Shown here piece by piece: positions 1 to 11,274 of a stretch of DNA of 64,000 nt. Each line of letters starts with the position of its first letter. Within the stretch, counting starts at the first letter, position 1. Position numbers and translations under genes: made by a program. The stretch is from Phallus indusiatus (lineage: Eukaryota > Basidiomycota > Agaricomycetes > Phallales > Phallaceae), in the NCBI GenBank assembly GCA_027605045.1, contig JAQFWX010000003.1:558001-622000 (forward strand), given 5' to 3'. The notes beneath the pieces are model-generated. The model did no database searches, was not told the DNA's origin, and saw only the letters and a list, made by a program, of their open reading frames with translations.

Positions 1-486
1 TACGCCTAAAAAAACGAAGTGATGAAGTGATGCGATTTTCCTTTATGTACGATAGTATCTCCTGCTGTGCTGTTATATATGTGATAATTTGTATTGAGCC
101 AAACTAATCCCGACTCTCTTTCTGCCTATATCGAAAGTTTGCAAGATCGTTTGAACTTTACTTTGAGCGAAAACTATTCACGATCCAATTGTTCGCTGGA
201 ATAGGAAACGCCTTGGGTGGTGTGTGTTTGTGTTTGTGTTTGCGCCAGCGCGTAGCGAGTTTGTAGGTCCATGATTGATGGAGTCAGAGTTAACTCAAAC
301 ACCGTCGTAATGGGATGTCGACACAACGTCCCCCGACGGTATAAAACCGCAGAGATGTACGGCCATTTTCTACACCATCGTCCTCATCCTCATCCTCATC
401 ATTCGATCCTTCAGCCTTCCAAACATTGTATGTTCTTTTGGTTTTGCTGCCTGGTCGAATTCTCATTGACTCTGTTTTCCAGAAAC
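1..486. other. gene-free left edge / 5' region of the first gene
   Basis: No convincing coding exon is seen. An open frame runs in from position 271 through a short CCTCAT repeat near 381-400, but it has no fungal-protein character before the ATG at 487, so I treat it as leader and promoter. The upstream neighbour lies outside the window. Confidence 0.5.
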
Positions 487-1053
487 ATGTCATCTTCCCA
501 AGCTTATTCTTCCACCACTGGTGTTACAATTACTGTTGGAACTTGGCAGAAGACAGATGTATCTCATTCGCGACCAGATTCCCCTGACGTTATTGTTTCT
601 CGGGAAGAAGTCAAACCCAAAACGGACAATTATTCATTATCTTCACCGAGCTCTCTTCCACCTCCTTATTCGACCTACAATAAAGAATATTTCTCATCGG
701 AAGAACTTCATTCGGATGGAGAGCCATTAACACTGGCACGCTTCATGTTCCAATATGGATTCTGTGAGTAGACATCATCTCCCTTCCAATATTGTTTCGT
801 AAAGTCTTATTGTCCGATATTAGTTTTCTTCCCATTCTGGCTGGCTGGAATTTATATCTTATTCACTCCTCTCAAACCAACACCACAATGGGAGCTAGGA
901 AAGACCGAAGAAGAAAAAGCATACCTAATCAAGGTTTTACGAGAAACCGAACTAAAATGGGCACGCCGATGTCTGCTCGCATTCTACGCTTTATGCGTCT
1001 TAACATTCTTTTCCGTTCTTATTATCAAGTTCTGCATACTACGTTCCCTATAA
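487..1053 (+). CDS. two-helix membrane protein with PPxY motif (paralogue of 43091-43784)
   Basis: Two exons, 487-763 and 824-1053, joined in phase 1 across a GTGAGT...TTAG intron. The hydrophilic Ser/Pro-rich N-terminal part carries the motif LPPPYST, which fits the PPxY consensus bound by WW domains of Nedd4/Rsp5 ubiquitin ligases. The second exon encodes a first hydrophobic helix (FWLAGIYILF), a conserved loop PLKPTPQWELGK, a charged stretch ending KWARRC, and a second helix (LLAFYALCVLTFFSVLI) close to the stop. A reading frame is open from 271, but the ATG at 487 gives a start that fits. I do not recognise a named family. A clear paralogue with the same intron position lies at 43091-43784. 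An adaptor or ligase-substrate role at a membrane is inference from the motif only. Confidence 0.75.
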
Positions 1054-1158
1054 CGAAAGTTTTTTACTTGTCTTTTCACCTTCCTTCAATTCCGACTCTT
1101 TTTATTCTTCACTCTACTTTGTATTCAGTTTTGTACTAGTGTATCCTTACATAACACA

Positions 1159-2469
1159 ATGAATTCTTATCAACTACTCTCTTCGGGCTCTAATGCCAAA
1201 GGTCAATTGGGTCACAACAATTTAGACGACTCCAGTGTCTTCAAACCTTGCTATTATATCTTGCCCACCGGAGGATCTATAACAGACGTTTGTCCCGGAA
1301 AGCCCCTTGCTGTTTGTTGCGGCTCGAATCATACCATCCTATTATTGCGATCCACGCTCTCGTCAAGGCGAGAAATATGGAGCTGCGGTGATAGCAGATA
1401 TGCACAGCAGGATTTTGAACTATCTCAAACGTCCGACTTGATTTCAAGTCGTTCGTCGGTGTTTCAGCGGCTAGATAACAAGATTCTTTCCAGTTTACGA
1501 TCACATCCCGAACAGCACGAACTTGAACCTCACGCCGTGGCTGCATCCTGGAATACGACTTTTATTGTCTTCCGTCCATTCGATACAACAGATCAACGAA
1601 AGTCGAAGGATGTTTTAGTGTCTTTCGGGTGTAACGAACTAGGTAACTTGGGTGTAGGGCGAACGCCTCACGAGCTACCAAACACTTTCACCCCCATGCA
1701 AATACAACTCTGGGAGTTGTTTCTTTCTACTTATGGGAATGAATTGTCAGGCTTTCAGATTCTACATCTCGCCGCTGGCGTTCATCATATCATTCTCGTT
1801 GTACGTCTGTATGTTGGAAGCCAGGATATCCTTCGAGTTTTAGGATGGGGCAGCTGTCGGCACGGACAATTGGGACAAACCCCACAATGTAAAGATCACA
1901 TACTTCCCCGTCCAACTTATCTGTCACATGATGCAGAAATTGAATCCCTCGCATTGGGCAATCAACATACGATCTTATTAACGGACTCTGGTCGCATTCA
2001 GGGTCTCGGTTCGAACAGAAAGGGACAACTGGATGGTTTTAATGATATTTTGAGGGGTATTCAAATTGGAGCGACATGGAGAGGGTCATATGTGGTATAT
2101 CGTCATCCCGATGACCAAACACCTAAATCGTGGCATATTTTCTCCACGGAAAAGGGAAAGGAGAGACAAGAGGAACTCTCAAACAATCCTTCCGCTCAAC
2201 ATATCCAGTTTCCATTTGAAACTGAGACGCGTCAATTTATGAAATTGGCTTGCGGAAGTGAACATGTGTTAGTTTGTTTAAAGAACGCTGAAGGATCCAT
2301 CACTGCTAACGAAGTATGGGCCTGGGGTTGGAACGAACATGGAAACCTGGGGATCGGTAGCACCCAAGATATCAACGATCCGACATTGATTTATCGCGCA
2401 AGTGACGGAGAAAAAGTCATTGATGTTTGGGCGGGTTACAGCACGAGTTGGATTGCTGTCCAAAAATAG
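1159..2469 (+). CDS. ATS1: RCC1-repeat protein, Ats1-like
   Basis: One uninterrupted frame of 436 residues. It contains repeated blades of the regulator-of-chromosome-condensation type, visible as GSNAKGQLGH near the N-terminus, GCNELGNLGVG, GWGSCRHGQLG, GLGSNRKGQLDG, and WAWGWNEHGNLGIG near the C-terminus, each followed by a CGxxH-type strand. Length and overall architecture match fungal Ats1, a cytosolic beta-propeller that in yeast works with Kti11/Dph3 in diphthamide synthesis and tRNA wobble-uridine modification. It has no long extension or catalytic domain. The stop lies 67 bp before the next start. The Ats1 assignment rests on size and repeat layout; another small RCC1-like protein is possible. 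Confidence 0.75.
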   Translation: MNSYQLLSSGSNAKGQLGHNNLDDSSVFKPCYYILPTGGSITDVCPGKPLAVCCGSNHTILLLRSTLSSRREIWSCGDSRYAQQDFELSQTSDLISSRSSVFQRLDNKILSSLRSHPEQHELEPHAVAASWNTTFIVFRPFDTTDQRKSKDVLVSFGCNELGNLGVGRTPHELPNTFTPMQIQLWELFLSTYGNELSGFQILHLAAGVHHIILVVRLYVGSQDILRVLGWGSCRHGQLGQTPQCKDHILPRPTYLSHDAEIESLALGNQHTILLTDSGRIQGLGSNRKGQLDGFNDILRGIQIGATWRGSYVVYRHPDDQTPKSWHIFSTEKGKERQEELSNNPSAQHIQFPFETETRQFMKLACGSEHVLVCLKNAEGSITANEVWAWGWNEHGNLGIGSTQDINDPTLIYRASDGEKVIDVWAGYSTSWIAVQK

Positions 2470-2536
2470 AAAAAATAAACACAGCTTACGTAAGAAGCTT
2501 TGAGAACTTGCCTTCAGTGCGCTCTCTATTATCTTC

Positions 2537-4093
2537 ATGTCCAACTCGCATTTGCTTCCAGAAGAAGACGAGACAACGCCGCTGCTGCCAAATAGTGATT
2601 GGAAAACATTATTACCATGCATTTCCGAACCCACAATTGACGCCCACACCTCTGAATTGATCGACTTCAAACATTCTTTCTATGGCGCGGATAGTGCCAA
2701 TGACAACGTTCCCGTACCGGTTATCGCGTTTGAGTTGCTTGTGATTCTATATCACCTAACATTGCCTGGTTATCATGATGACATTAAACCAAGGCTTAGC
2801 CGGATGAGTCAATCGCACTTTTTCGAACTTGTGAGCGAAATTAAGGCAGGCGGTGATTCCGAAAGACAGAAGAAGTTCGGTGCATTCCTGGTATATAAAT
2901 TCAAGGTGGATTCTTCTTCGGCCAGACACTTGTGTAGTACGCATTCATTTTTATCTATGGTTGTTCACATAAATGTCACTCCTTTTGTAGTACTAGACCT
3001 TTTGAACCACGTCGAAATTCCTCAAGAAATTATCACTAGTACTCTCCTATCTCAGTCCATCACTACTCTGTGGAAAACGGGTTTTTCTGGTAAAACATTT
3101 ACCCTTGATGTTTCTCGAGTACAAAGACTGGATAATATAATTCGTTCTCCACGGTGTGTTCTTTGATTTCAATTTCCCGTGCTCGCAGATAACAATATCT
3201 CTTTTTTACTCAGTACCCTTCATTGTGTACACCTAATATCACACGTTTTATATCTCTTGTCCTTATCGGCGTTAGTCTTATATCCTCCATCCGGTTTATT
3301 TGGCAGTTCACAGGAGCCCATCACGGTCGTAATCATCGCTTGGATTATACTTTATAGCGTCTCTATGATCGTTTTTTATTTCAAATTTTCTACGGTGATT
3401 TTACATGCCACGGCAATAATCTCGATCTTCTGGAACTTTCAGCCTGACTCCCTGTCTCATACCCTACTTCTGACCATACTGTCCATTCAAATTATCCAAA
3501 TGCATTTATCACAATTTCCAAGTCATCTTCTGCTATTCAATCCTCAAACCTTTCTTCCAATTTCAACCTTTTTCTCAGGATGTTTCCGATATTGCCTGTT
3601 TCCCTCTTTAGCTTTTCTTCTGCCAATGATTATTGTCTTTCTGGTCCTTTTATCTTTCTCCATTTCCGATGTCCTAATACTTTCCCTCAGTGCTGGTTCT
3701 TTCACCGCGTCCCCTCTCTCTGTTAGGACCGGATTTTTGATATTCCTGACCTTAAGCGTCGTGATGCTCGTTTCCCTTTTCTGGGCTTTAGTTGTTCGGT
3801 TCTCCAGCTCATCAAACACAGCCCTTGGTTCGCCTCACTGGGATAAACTCGGGACCGAAAACGGTATTGTAGCACGTCGCTTCCTGATACAGGCAATCCT
3901 TAAATATTCGGCATCTGTTGACGGGTTGATGCCCTTAACATATCCCCCTCCATTCAATATCGTAGAATATGTTTTAGTTCCAATAAGTAAAAGGACGTTT
4001 TCTCAGATAGATGTCAGACTTTGGTACGTGACTGTTGGCCCTTTGGCCTTTGTAGTAGCTGGTTTATGGCTCTGGGGAAATGTAAATACCTAG
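2537..4093 (+). CDS. polytopic membrane protein with acidic dileucine N-terminus
   Basis: Two coding blocks. The first (from ATG 2537) is soluble, about 185-205 residues, and begins with an acidic stretch ending ETTPLL, a match to the [DE]xxxL[LI] sorting signal used by AP adaptors. The second (from 3189 to the TAG at 4091) is very hydrophobic, with about seven candidate membrane helices and a last one ending GLWLWGNVNT. The joining intron is uncertain: a GTAAAA donor at 3090 or a GTGTTC donor at 3156, both phase 1, to the GCTCGCAG acceptor ending at 3188. I do not recognise the family. A vacuolar or endosomal location is inferred from the dileucine signal alone. Confidence 0.6.
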
Positions 4094-4204
4094 ACTATTT
4101 CTTCTTTTTTTTTAAAAAAAGGCTCAAAACATTATATTTTTACAAAATGCTAAAAAAATAGGCCAGGTACTGAGAAAATTGCAAAAAATGTCCAGTATGG
4201 ACAT

Positions 4205-6982
4205 TTAATCCTCGTTTTCGAAGCTAAAGGACCCGGGCATACGCGAACGTGTAGCAGATCTAGTTTCATATCGCCTTTCCGAGTTCTGTAACCTTGTTTT
4301 CTCAACGTAATCTTCTAATTTTCCCATGCCGTCGCCGAATTTCCCGATTCCTTTCCATTCATGTCGGGCCACGCTGCTACGTCCGTACCCACTTTCCCAT
4401 CCTACGCTCATAATCACGGGCTCCTATAGCAGTGACAAAAGACGTTATTTTTCTGAATGATGAGCGCATATACTTAAAACTCACTTGACTATGCCAGTTA
4501 ACATCTCTGACACAAACAGGAGCTCTTGTACCCCTGTCTGGCGGAACAGGTTCTGAAGGATCGAACGATATGGGCAAAGTATTTCCACGGTCTAGGATTT
4601 GAACGATACGACCATCCAAAGAATATATCTAAATAAAATCGCCGTAATATCCTCAGTCAAAGACGGACTCAACAAAGAAACACTTTCCACATACATGAAT
4701 TTTACCGTCAGATGAACCGGTGTATATATAGTTAGCGCCAGTCGTTTCAATAGGACTAAAATAGCAGCGAATTAATGTTCTGAAGACTTGGTGCCCTCGG
4801 TATGTCATTACGCTGCAATCCCGTGGATGAGCCTCGTGCTTAGGTTTGGGGTAGGTACCATTGTATCTAGAAAGTTAACTTATGAGCATAATATGGCAAT
4901 AAAGGGGGGAGTGGGCTAACCGGTAGTCAAACCCAGGGCGACCGTAAAATTTACTACCTATCTTTTCGAAATCTGCGTTACTATGCATTTTTCTTAAATC
5001 CCAGAGACGAATAGCTTGATCTTTTCCATTAGAAATGATGTATCGACCATCGCCCTATATCAATTTTAACAAAATTGTAAATCATAAAGTATCAGCAGTT
5101 GGCTCACCTTCGCCGATACGTAGGTTATACCCTCAGTGTGACCAGCCAAAACTCCTGAGGGTTTTTTCGTCGAACCTAGTGATCGTCTGTCCCTGTAGCA
5201 TACTATATCAATAGCTATATAGCATGATTTGCCGTGATATTTACCAAACTTTAACAAAGCTATCATCAGAACCACTGCGAACTCATTAGTAAACATTTCA
5301 TCAATTCGTAAACAACACTTTTACCTGATCAAGATATTTCCAGATGAAGTGTCCGCCCAACAACAGCTGTTAACGTCATTTTCATGGGCTTCAATGACGA
5401 TAGTTCTACGCTCGGCTGTTAGGTCATATACTAGGGAGAAAGGCAGTGAGAACGTGAGGATCAGACGTCATAGAAGGAAAAAATTACCCCGAAGTTCCCC
5501 GCCAGTACTGCCATTCCCTCCGGCAACAACTTCATTCCCATCAGCTGAAAAGCGGCAACTATATATGCCAAAATCGTCGGCATCAGAATCCCACGTTCGG
5601 CGACGACCAGCTCCAGAGGAGAATTTCAGGGGAATTTGAGGAGCAGAAGGTTCGAATGTTTTCGTCATATAAACAGTAGATGTCTAGGACCACGTTAGTT
5701 TACGCCGACAAGAAAGGTCAAAAAGGCATACGATTGAGGAATATATAAGCCTTCACGAGAAAGAAGTTATCAGTATATTAAATTATTAAGAGTATCTGGA
5801 TAATCACCTTTCATTATCAGGACTTAAATGCGACTTGAAAGAGATAAGAACGATATTCCCATCGCATAACTTTTGGCGGAACCTACATCTGTTATAGTCC
5901 ATGACCCCGGTACGGCTTGAACAGTTTTAATGGTTTTCATGGTACTTTCATGATCGTGATCATCCATTATACGTTGTCTCGGTCGACCAGAGTCGTGTAC
6001 CGATTCGAGAGGTGCTTTCGTGTCGTAGACGTGGAGAAGCCAATCTAATTGTATCCTAAATAACCGCATTCGATAGCCTAGCAATACAAATACCTTGACA
6101 GCAGGTATAATAAAATGAGGAATCTGGTGTCTTTTCAGCGGATATCTCGTCGTATAAAGTGCATTTCTAGCATACCAGCTGAATATTGGCCGGAATAGGC
6201 GTTGCTTCCATAACTTGCTACCACAGTTCCATCGGTATTTGGTATAAGTCGCTGCGCAAGAAGTCAATGAAGACCCCCAACGAAACGTAGAACGCACATA
6301 CTCTAGCGAAATCTTCCTTGTGAAGACCTTGACCATGGCGAGGTACTTTAGATTCCCTTTCTTTGAACATTCTCCGGATATTTCGATTTTTCTTCGCGGC
6401 AAGTCTCCCGAATTCGCCACCGTATATTAGACGAACTCCGGCTTCTTGAGGTTCTGTGACGGGCTTAAACCATACTTTGGCAGCACGGGGTCTTGGGCCA
6501 AGACCAAGACTGAAACCTAAATTGTCGCCTTCTTCCTCTTCTTCCTCTTCTTCGTCTGGCGGAGTATAATCCGGATCGTCGTCTTCTTGGTAATGATCCC
6601 CGCCTGGGACATTCATAGTCGTCCGCAACCCATGGGACTGCGCAGCGGCCAACAGCAAACGGACTTGATCCATTGTCAAACTAGACGTTAAAATAGTGTT
6701 TCTTCCCGTAGATTCTATGTCTTGACCTTCCGGCGCAACTGAGACAAATGCGCCTGTTCCATACATTGTCAAACCACTCTTTGAGAAGGAGAAAAAAGCC
6801 ATACTATTTAGCATGTCTACAATAGACTGTCGCTGCGTGTCCAACTCATCATCGTCCTCCTCCCCTTCCTCGGTTATATCGTGGTCGTCTTCAGCAACTT
6901 CATAGTCAACGTCGTATTCGTCATCTTCGTCGACATAGGCATCCGGCCCATCGAATGCGTCTTCATCATCCAAGTAATCCAT
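4205..6982 (-). CDS. DCAF11/WDR23-like WD40 protein, Cul4 substrate receptor
   Basis: Multi-exon gene. The acidic N-terminus (runs of Asp/Glu) is followed by a basic segment RLAAKKNRNIRRMFKERE and then WD40 repeats that appear once introns are removed: IPNTDGTVVASYGSNAYSG, CQDWLLHVYDTK, SHLSPDNERLIYSSI, SSGNILISGSDDSFVKVWD and GVLAGHTEGITYVSAK. The diagnostic block CSVMTYRGHQV...RCYFSP of DCAF11/LEC14B proteins is present near 4780, and the C-terminal tail is charged. DCAF11 is a substrate receptor of CUL4-DDB1 ubiquitin ligases and recognises stress-response transcription factors in animals. One intron starts with GTAGGT after TITD and skips an in-frame stop. All exons join without a frameshift. 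Acting on a comparable fungal target is inference. Confidence 0.88.
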
Positions 6983-7174
6983 GTGGAAATTTACGATTTG
7001 CGAAAGCGAAGGTCTTATCTCAGGTGACCAACCAGTTGGTCACACCGGCGAGCTGGCCATCCACATGACGTAATCCCGATTTTAATATCTAGATTTGGAA
7101 TGGAGCAGTGGCGGATTATTATAAATTTGGCAGTATTATTTACATGTGTAATACAATGTTTGAAACGAAATAAT

Positions 7175-8615
7175 CTATTTTTTCCTATTGTTTTGTTGCA
7201 TTGCAAGTATTTGAACCAATCGGATGCTTTTTAAACGTAAATCAGACGTCAAAGATTGGTGCAACGCAATTAGTATGATCACTCACAAGATATTTATCAT
7301 ATCTAATTCCAACGAAATACTCTCTTTCAACGGGTCTCGTTTGATGAGACCAGTTTGGGCGAGCCGGGCATGATGCAGAATTTTCTGGGTGCTGGGAATG
7401 ATGGATCAGCATACTGAATCAGAGTCAACTTTAAAAAAAATATGAATATACTCGTAAAGAACGAATCCACCAAAAACGGCTAGACCGCCATATAAAGCTA
7501 TTGAAAGATTTAGCGACAAATTCTTGGATTATATGAAAAATGAAGTTTACAAAGCGATTCTGCAAAAGCGAGACTGCGAATGCCCAAAGGAAGGACCATC
7601 GGGGCCAGAGAGCTAAGCGCAACCACAGTCACTCCTATAACGGCAATATGAGCAAGGGGGATATTTCGAGCAAGAGATTGAGGCGTACCTGCCAATAACG
7701 GTCCTCCAAGGTACAGATATTTGTCATTAGCCGCCGTCGCCCCGACGTAACTCAAGGATCCGACCACCCCACAGGTATATAGTGCGGCTCTGGACAAGAT
7801 CGCCGGACTGAAAAAGAAAAGAGGGCTTAAAGTCGCGGCTTGGCATGCATTGAACCCCTGTAAAGCTAAATGAAAAACCGAAAATAGCAGGCAAAATTCA
7901 ATACTTACGAGCCAAAAGAGATGTTTCGTTGCTGAATTTTCAGGTGGGGTATAATACACCCCCATCATTGTTCCAATACTCCCTCTATTGCATTGAAAAG
8001 TTAGCTCGTGCTGACAAAAAGACAATCAATAAATGAATCTTACACAAGACTCACTCCCAGAACAACCCCTATAGCATGAATGTAAACAAACCCGACTAAC
8101 AGAATGAAGAAAAAAGAAGTTTACAAGGATTGGCTGCCATAATACGAAATGCTGCTCCGCTTGTGAACAAGCCTCTTGCGGCAAGTGCAGTCAATAATAA
8201 ACCACCACCGGTATATTGAAATGCTTCATGAAGGTAATCTTTTTCGTATGTAGAGAGTGCATCTCGTGTCTCCCGGTTCAAGATAAGGTGCACTCCCACT
8301 GCGGTTCCACCTATAATTAACTATCGAGTTTTCGAATTCACGAATTCGGAAATTTGCCAAAACAACAACACTCACGGCACTACTTGCGTATTTTCTCCAT
8401 GTTTCTTCCCTGGAAGAGGATACCAAGGGCGTTTCTGTAACGTATCCTCTGCTGTGAGTGAAAAATCTGCCACTCAAAGCTGTTGGGCTTTTGAATTTGG
8501 AAAACGCCCTAGTCGTGAAGGAAACCCGTGGATGGCTGATTCTCATAGAGCGAATTGACCCCAGTTGGTGTCGCATCAAGGAGGAAGTCTGTTTTCCAGT
8601 GAACGATAGTAACAT
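7175..8615 (-). CDS. mitochondrial Bax-inhibitor-1 family protein (GHITM/TMBIM5-like)
   Basis: Several exons. The N-terminus is rich in Arg and Ser, with RGYVTETPLVSS after about 60 residues, a typical mitochondrial presequence. Hydrophobic helices follow (VVGSLSYVGATAANDKY, HIAVIGVTVVALSSLAPM). The C-terminal third is spread over three short exons missed by a simple frame scan: YGGLAVFGGFVLYEY, then TKILHHARLAQTGLIKRD and ISLELDMINI, and finally FIRLVQILAMQQNNRKK. This order matches the end of GHITM/MICS1 proteins (LYDTQK, IN-F, final NRKK). GHITM is an inner-mitochondrial-membrane protein that affects cristae and cation exchange. The stop TAG is the complement of 7175-7177. The start could also be the second Met, 13 codons on. 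Confidence 0.85.
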
Positions 8616-8931
8616 GTTGCCAAGTCTTGACGAATGCGACGCCGTCAGCGTGTCTTATACTGGCGAAGGAGCTTTCGTCATTGATTCGGCTAATTTACGT
8701 AATCAAAGCCGATCGCGGCACTCAGCCGAGGTCATTCGCGTGCATCATAGTTTCTTCATCGGAGAGGCGATTACGACTCTAGACTTGATAATATCGGACA
8801 AAGAATTTATTGGTTGCCCGTGCGGACTATGCCCAATGTCCGACATCGTAATTCGCGAATCGAAAGCTCTTGTGCAAATATGTCATATGTAAAAAGGCGT
8901 ACTGTCATTGCTGTTCAGCAGGATTTCATAA
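8616..8931. other. spacer between two minus-strand genes
   Basis: 316 bp between the stop of the LisH-WD40 gene and the start of the GHITM-like gene, so it should hold a terminator and the GHITM promoter. A plus-strand open frame (8458-8892) crosses it but overlaps the real GHITM first exon and shows no domain. I see nothing else. Confidence 0.5.
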
Positions 8932-11274
8932 CTAAGATTTTATTATCTTGGGTAATCGGTCAGTGTCCATGACAGCAACAAGTTTTGATCCTAGACACAT
9001 AGCAAGCTGAGAACCACCAAATTTTTGCCAGTTGACATCATAGATAGGACCAGCTCCAGGACCTGACGCTGGCCAATTTTTTGAGACTTCTCCTGTCTGA
9101 AATTAAATGTGAGTATGTGCTCCTGATTTGGACATAATGCAAATTTACCGCGATATCATAAATGTACAACTGTCCGTCCTCCCCGCCTGTTGCGAGATAA
9201 TGGCCAGTAGGGTCAAAGGAGATTGAAAGTAAAGGTTGAGTGCTACTATCTAAGATACGAAGACAACTTCCATCACTCGTATTCCACAGTCGAGCTGTCT
9301 TGTCGAATGAACACCTGAAAACTTGATTGGCTGAAAGTAGAGAATTATCATAGAAAGATTAATTACGTGGCCAATGTGGACTGTACTTCGCCTTCCTTGA
9401 CAGGACACCACTGAATAGCAACGACTGAGGTGGAATGACCCAAAAGTACCACTTTTGCTTCGCATAACAGTTTTGGTTCTGAGACAGTAATTACAGATCC
9501 ATCCGCATTCGTCCATGCTTCACGTGCCCATATGCGAGCAGTGGAATCGTCGGAACAAGAAGCCAGTAGAGACTTGTCCTTATTAAATTTGACTTGGTTG
9601 ACTTCACTGGTGTGTCCCCTGGGAAGCATTCATAAATATTAAATGCAAAATCCTCAGTTGTCTAGCAAGCGATAATGCACTTACGTAAATACTCGCAAGG
9701 CTTGATCTGATTGGATAAACGTTCGGAAAGCATCGTCGGGATATATCGAAACCATTTTAATGTCTTTATTAGACGAACATGCCACGAATGTTGAGTCGTC
9801 AAGCCAATCAATATCCAAGCATTCTTGATTAAAGCCGTTGCTGAATGATAGGAAAAACGCAGGTAGGAAAGAAAACCCACTAGACTCGGTATGGAATTCG
9901 ATATGTAATATTCTTGACATCATATTCCAAACGCAAACTAGTCCATCTAAACTAGCACTCAGCATGTATTTCCCGTTTGGAGAAAACTGGACGGAAACTA
10001 TAGCATCCTATTGATTGAGTTTAAGTAAATGCAAAAAAGATCTTTTAGACTTTTCTTTCACCGAGTGACGGGTCTGAATCATGTAGACTTCCCCATTCTT
10101 ATTCCAAACTCGTAATAAAGCATTATAGGATCCAGTGGCAAGGAGATTACCATCAGGGCTCCAGTCCAGGCTAATGATATCGGGGAGACCAGATTTTTCT
10201 GTGTGTGATAAAACAATAGGTTCTGGATATGATAGCCGAAAATCTTGTGAGATTTCATGTGAAGAGTTTGTATCTTGCTCGAGTTTTAGTTTCGTGTTTT
10301 GCCAAGACCATATTCGGGCTGTTGAATCTCTGGATCTATACATCGATATATGAACGGGAGGGATGTTTTAGACAAAAATGATGCATACATACCCCGTTGC
10401 TAATAAATCTGGATAGACAGGGTTCCATTCGGACACGAATACCTGGGAAAATTGGGTGGTGTAATCTACCAAGTGCCATTCATGAAATGAAAAAGATTGA
10501 CAAACCTCGGCTTCATGTCCACATAGTAAAACAACAGGGCATTCCGGTATTATTGGTTTCGTAGCAGGGTTCGAATTATCAACCTGATTCAGCTCCTGCG
10601 ACGTCTCTACTAGCTCGGATGACTCTTTGTTTTCGCTTAATGGCTTCTCCGCGTTTCCATTTTCCGTCTTGTTTTGAACGTTAGGAGCTAAAAAGAACAT
10701 AAATACCGCGAATCATTCAAGATACCGGAAGATGCGAGCCTGAATGCATTTCGATGTCTTCAGAGACACATATTCGTTTTTCAGGGCGAATGTCGCTAAA
10801 AGACACAGGACTTGCTTTGCGCTTTTGAGCTGTTGGTGTGGAAGTATAAGTGGTTCCATTTGTAAACGGAAACACCTCTGGATGGGTAGTAGTAGTTTGA
10901 TAAGAAGAAGGTTCCGGATTAGGCTGGGAATTCGTAGCATCAAAACTACATTTGTGTGGGAGAAGAAGGGAAAATGGAGCGTCACAGTGTTTGTTTGGAT
11001 CCATGTTCCAATGGCTCTCGACTTCGGTGTAAAGAAGAGCTTTGGAAAGAAGATCCACGAGCTCACCGCGACGCACAGGTGTATTAGTGTGTTGGGAATA
11101 ATCGAGCCGAGCTTCATTTCGCAGAGCATATGAAGAATGTTCGAATCCTGAATTCGGAAGATTGTTAGAACGAAGGCGATACGGCATCGGAAGAACATGC
11201 ATACCCGAATCTTGTAAATAAGCGTGGATGAGACAGTTTATCTCATCAGCCAGAATCCTGTTTTTGGAGCTCAT
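8932..11274 (-). CDS. LisH-WD40 protein, TBL1/Sif2-like corepressor subunit
   Basis: The first exon (start at 11274) encodes a LisH motif (LADEINCLIHAYLQDSG) and an F-box-like stretch RRGELVDLLSKALLYTEVE, the hallmark order of TBL1/TBLR1 and yeast Sif2. A low-complexity linker with a basic PEKRICVS patch follows. WD40 repeats fill the rest: CGHEAEV...WNPVYPDLLATG, LDWSPDGNLLATGSYN with LLRVWNKNG, SASLDGLVCVWN, and GHTSEVNQVKFNKDKSLLAS with STARIWARE. The last exon ends TDRLPKIIKS. TBL1/Sif2 proteins scaffold histone-deacetylase corepressor complexes (SMRT/NCoR in animals, Set3C in yeast) in the nucleus. All exons read through. Confidence 0.88.

Noticed and set aside
271..486. N-terminal extension of the first gene
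   Set aside because: Frame is open from 271 but the sequence looks like leader with a CCTCAT repeat; the ATG at 487 gives a better start.
5866..5990. Frame break in the DCAF11 gene after TITD
   Set aside because: A GTAGGT donor directly after the Asp codon restores SHLSPDNERLIYSS in phase.
8458..8892. 145-codon plus-strand open frame over the GHITM 5' end
   Set aside because: It is antisense to the genuine first exon (mitochondrial presequence) and shows no domain or intron pattern.
11130..11155. tRNA B-box-like GTTCGAATCC
   Set aside because: It lies inside the first exon of the LisH-WD40 gene with no matching A-box or stems.
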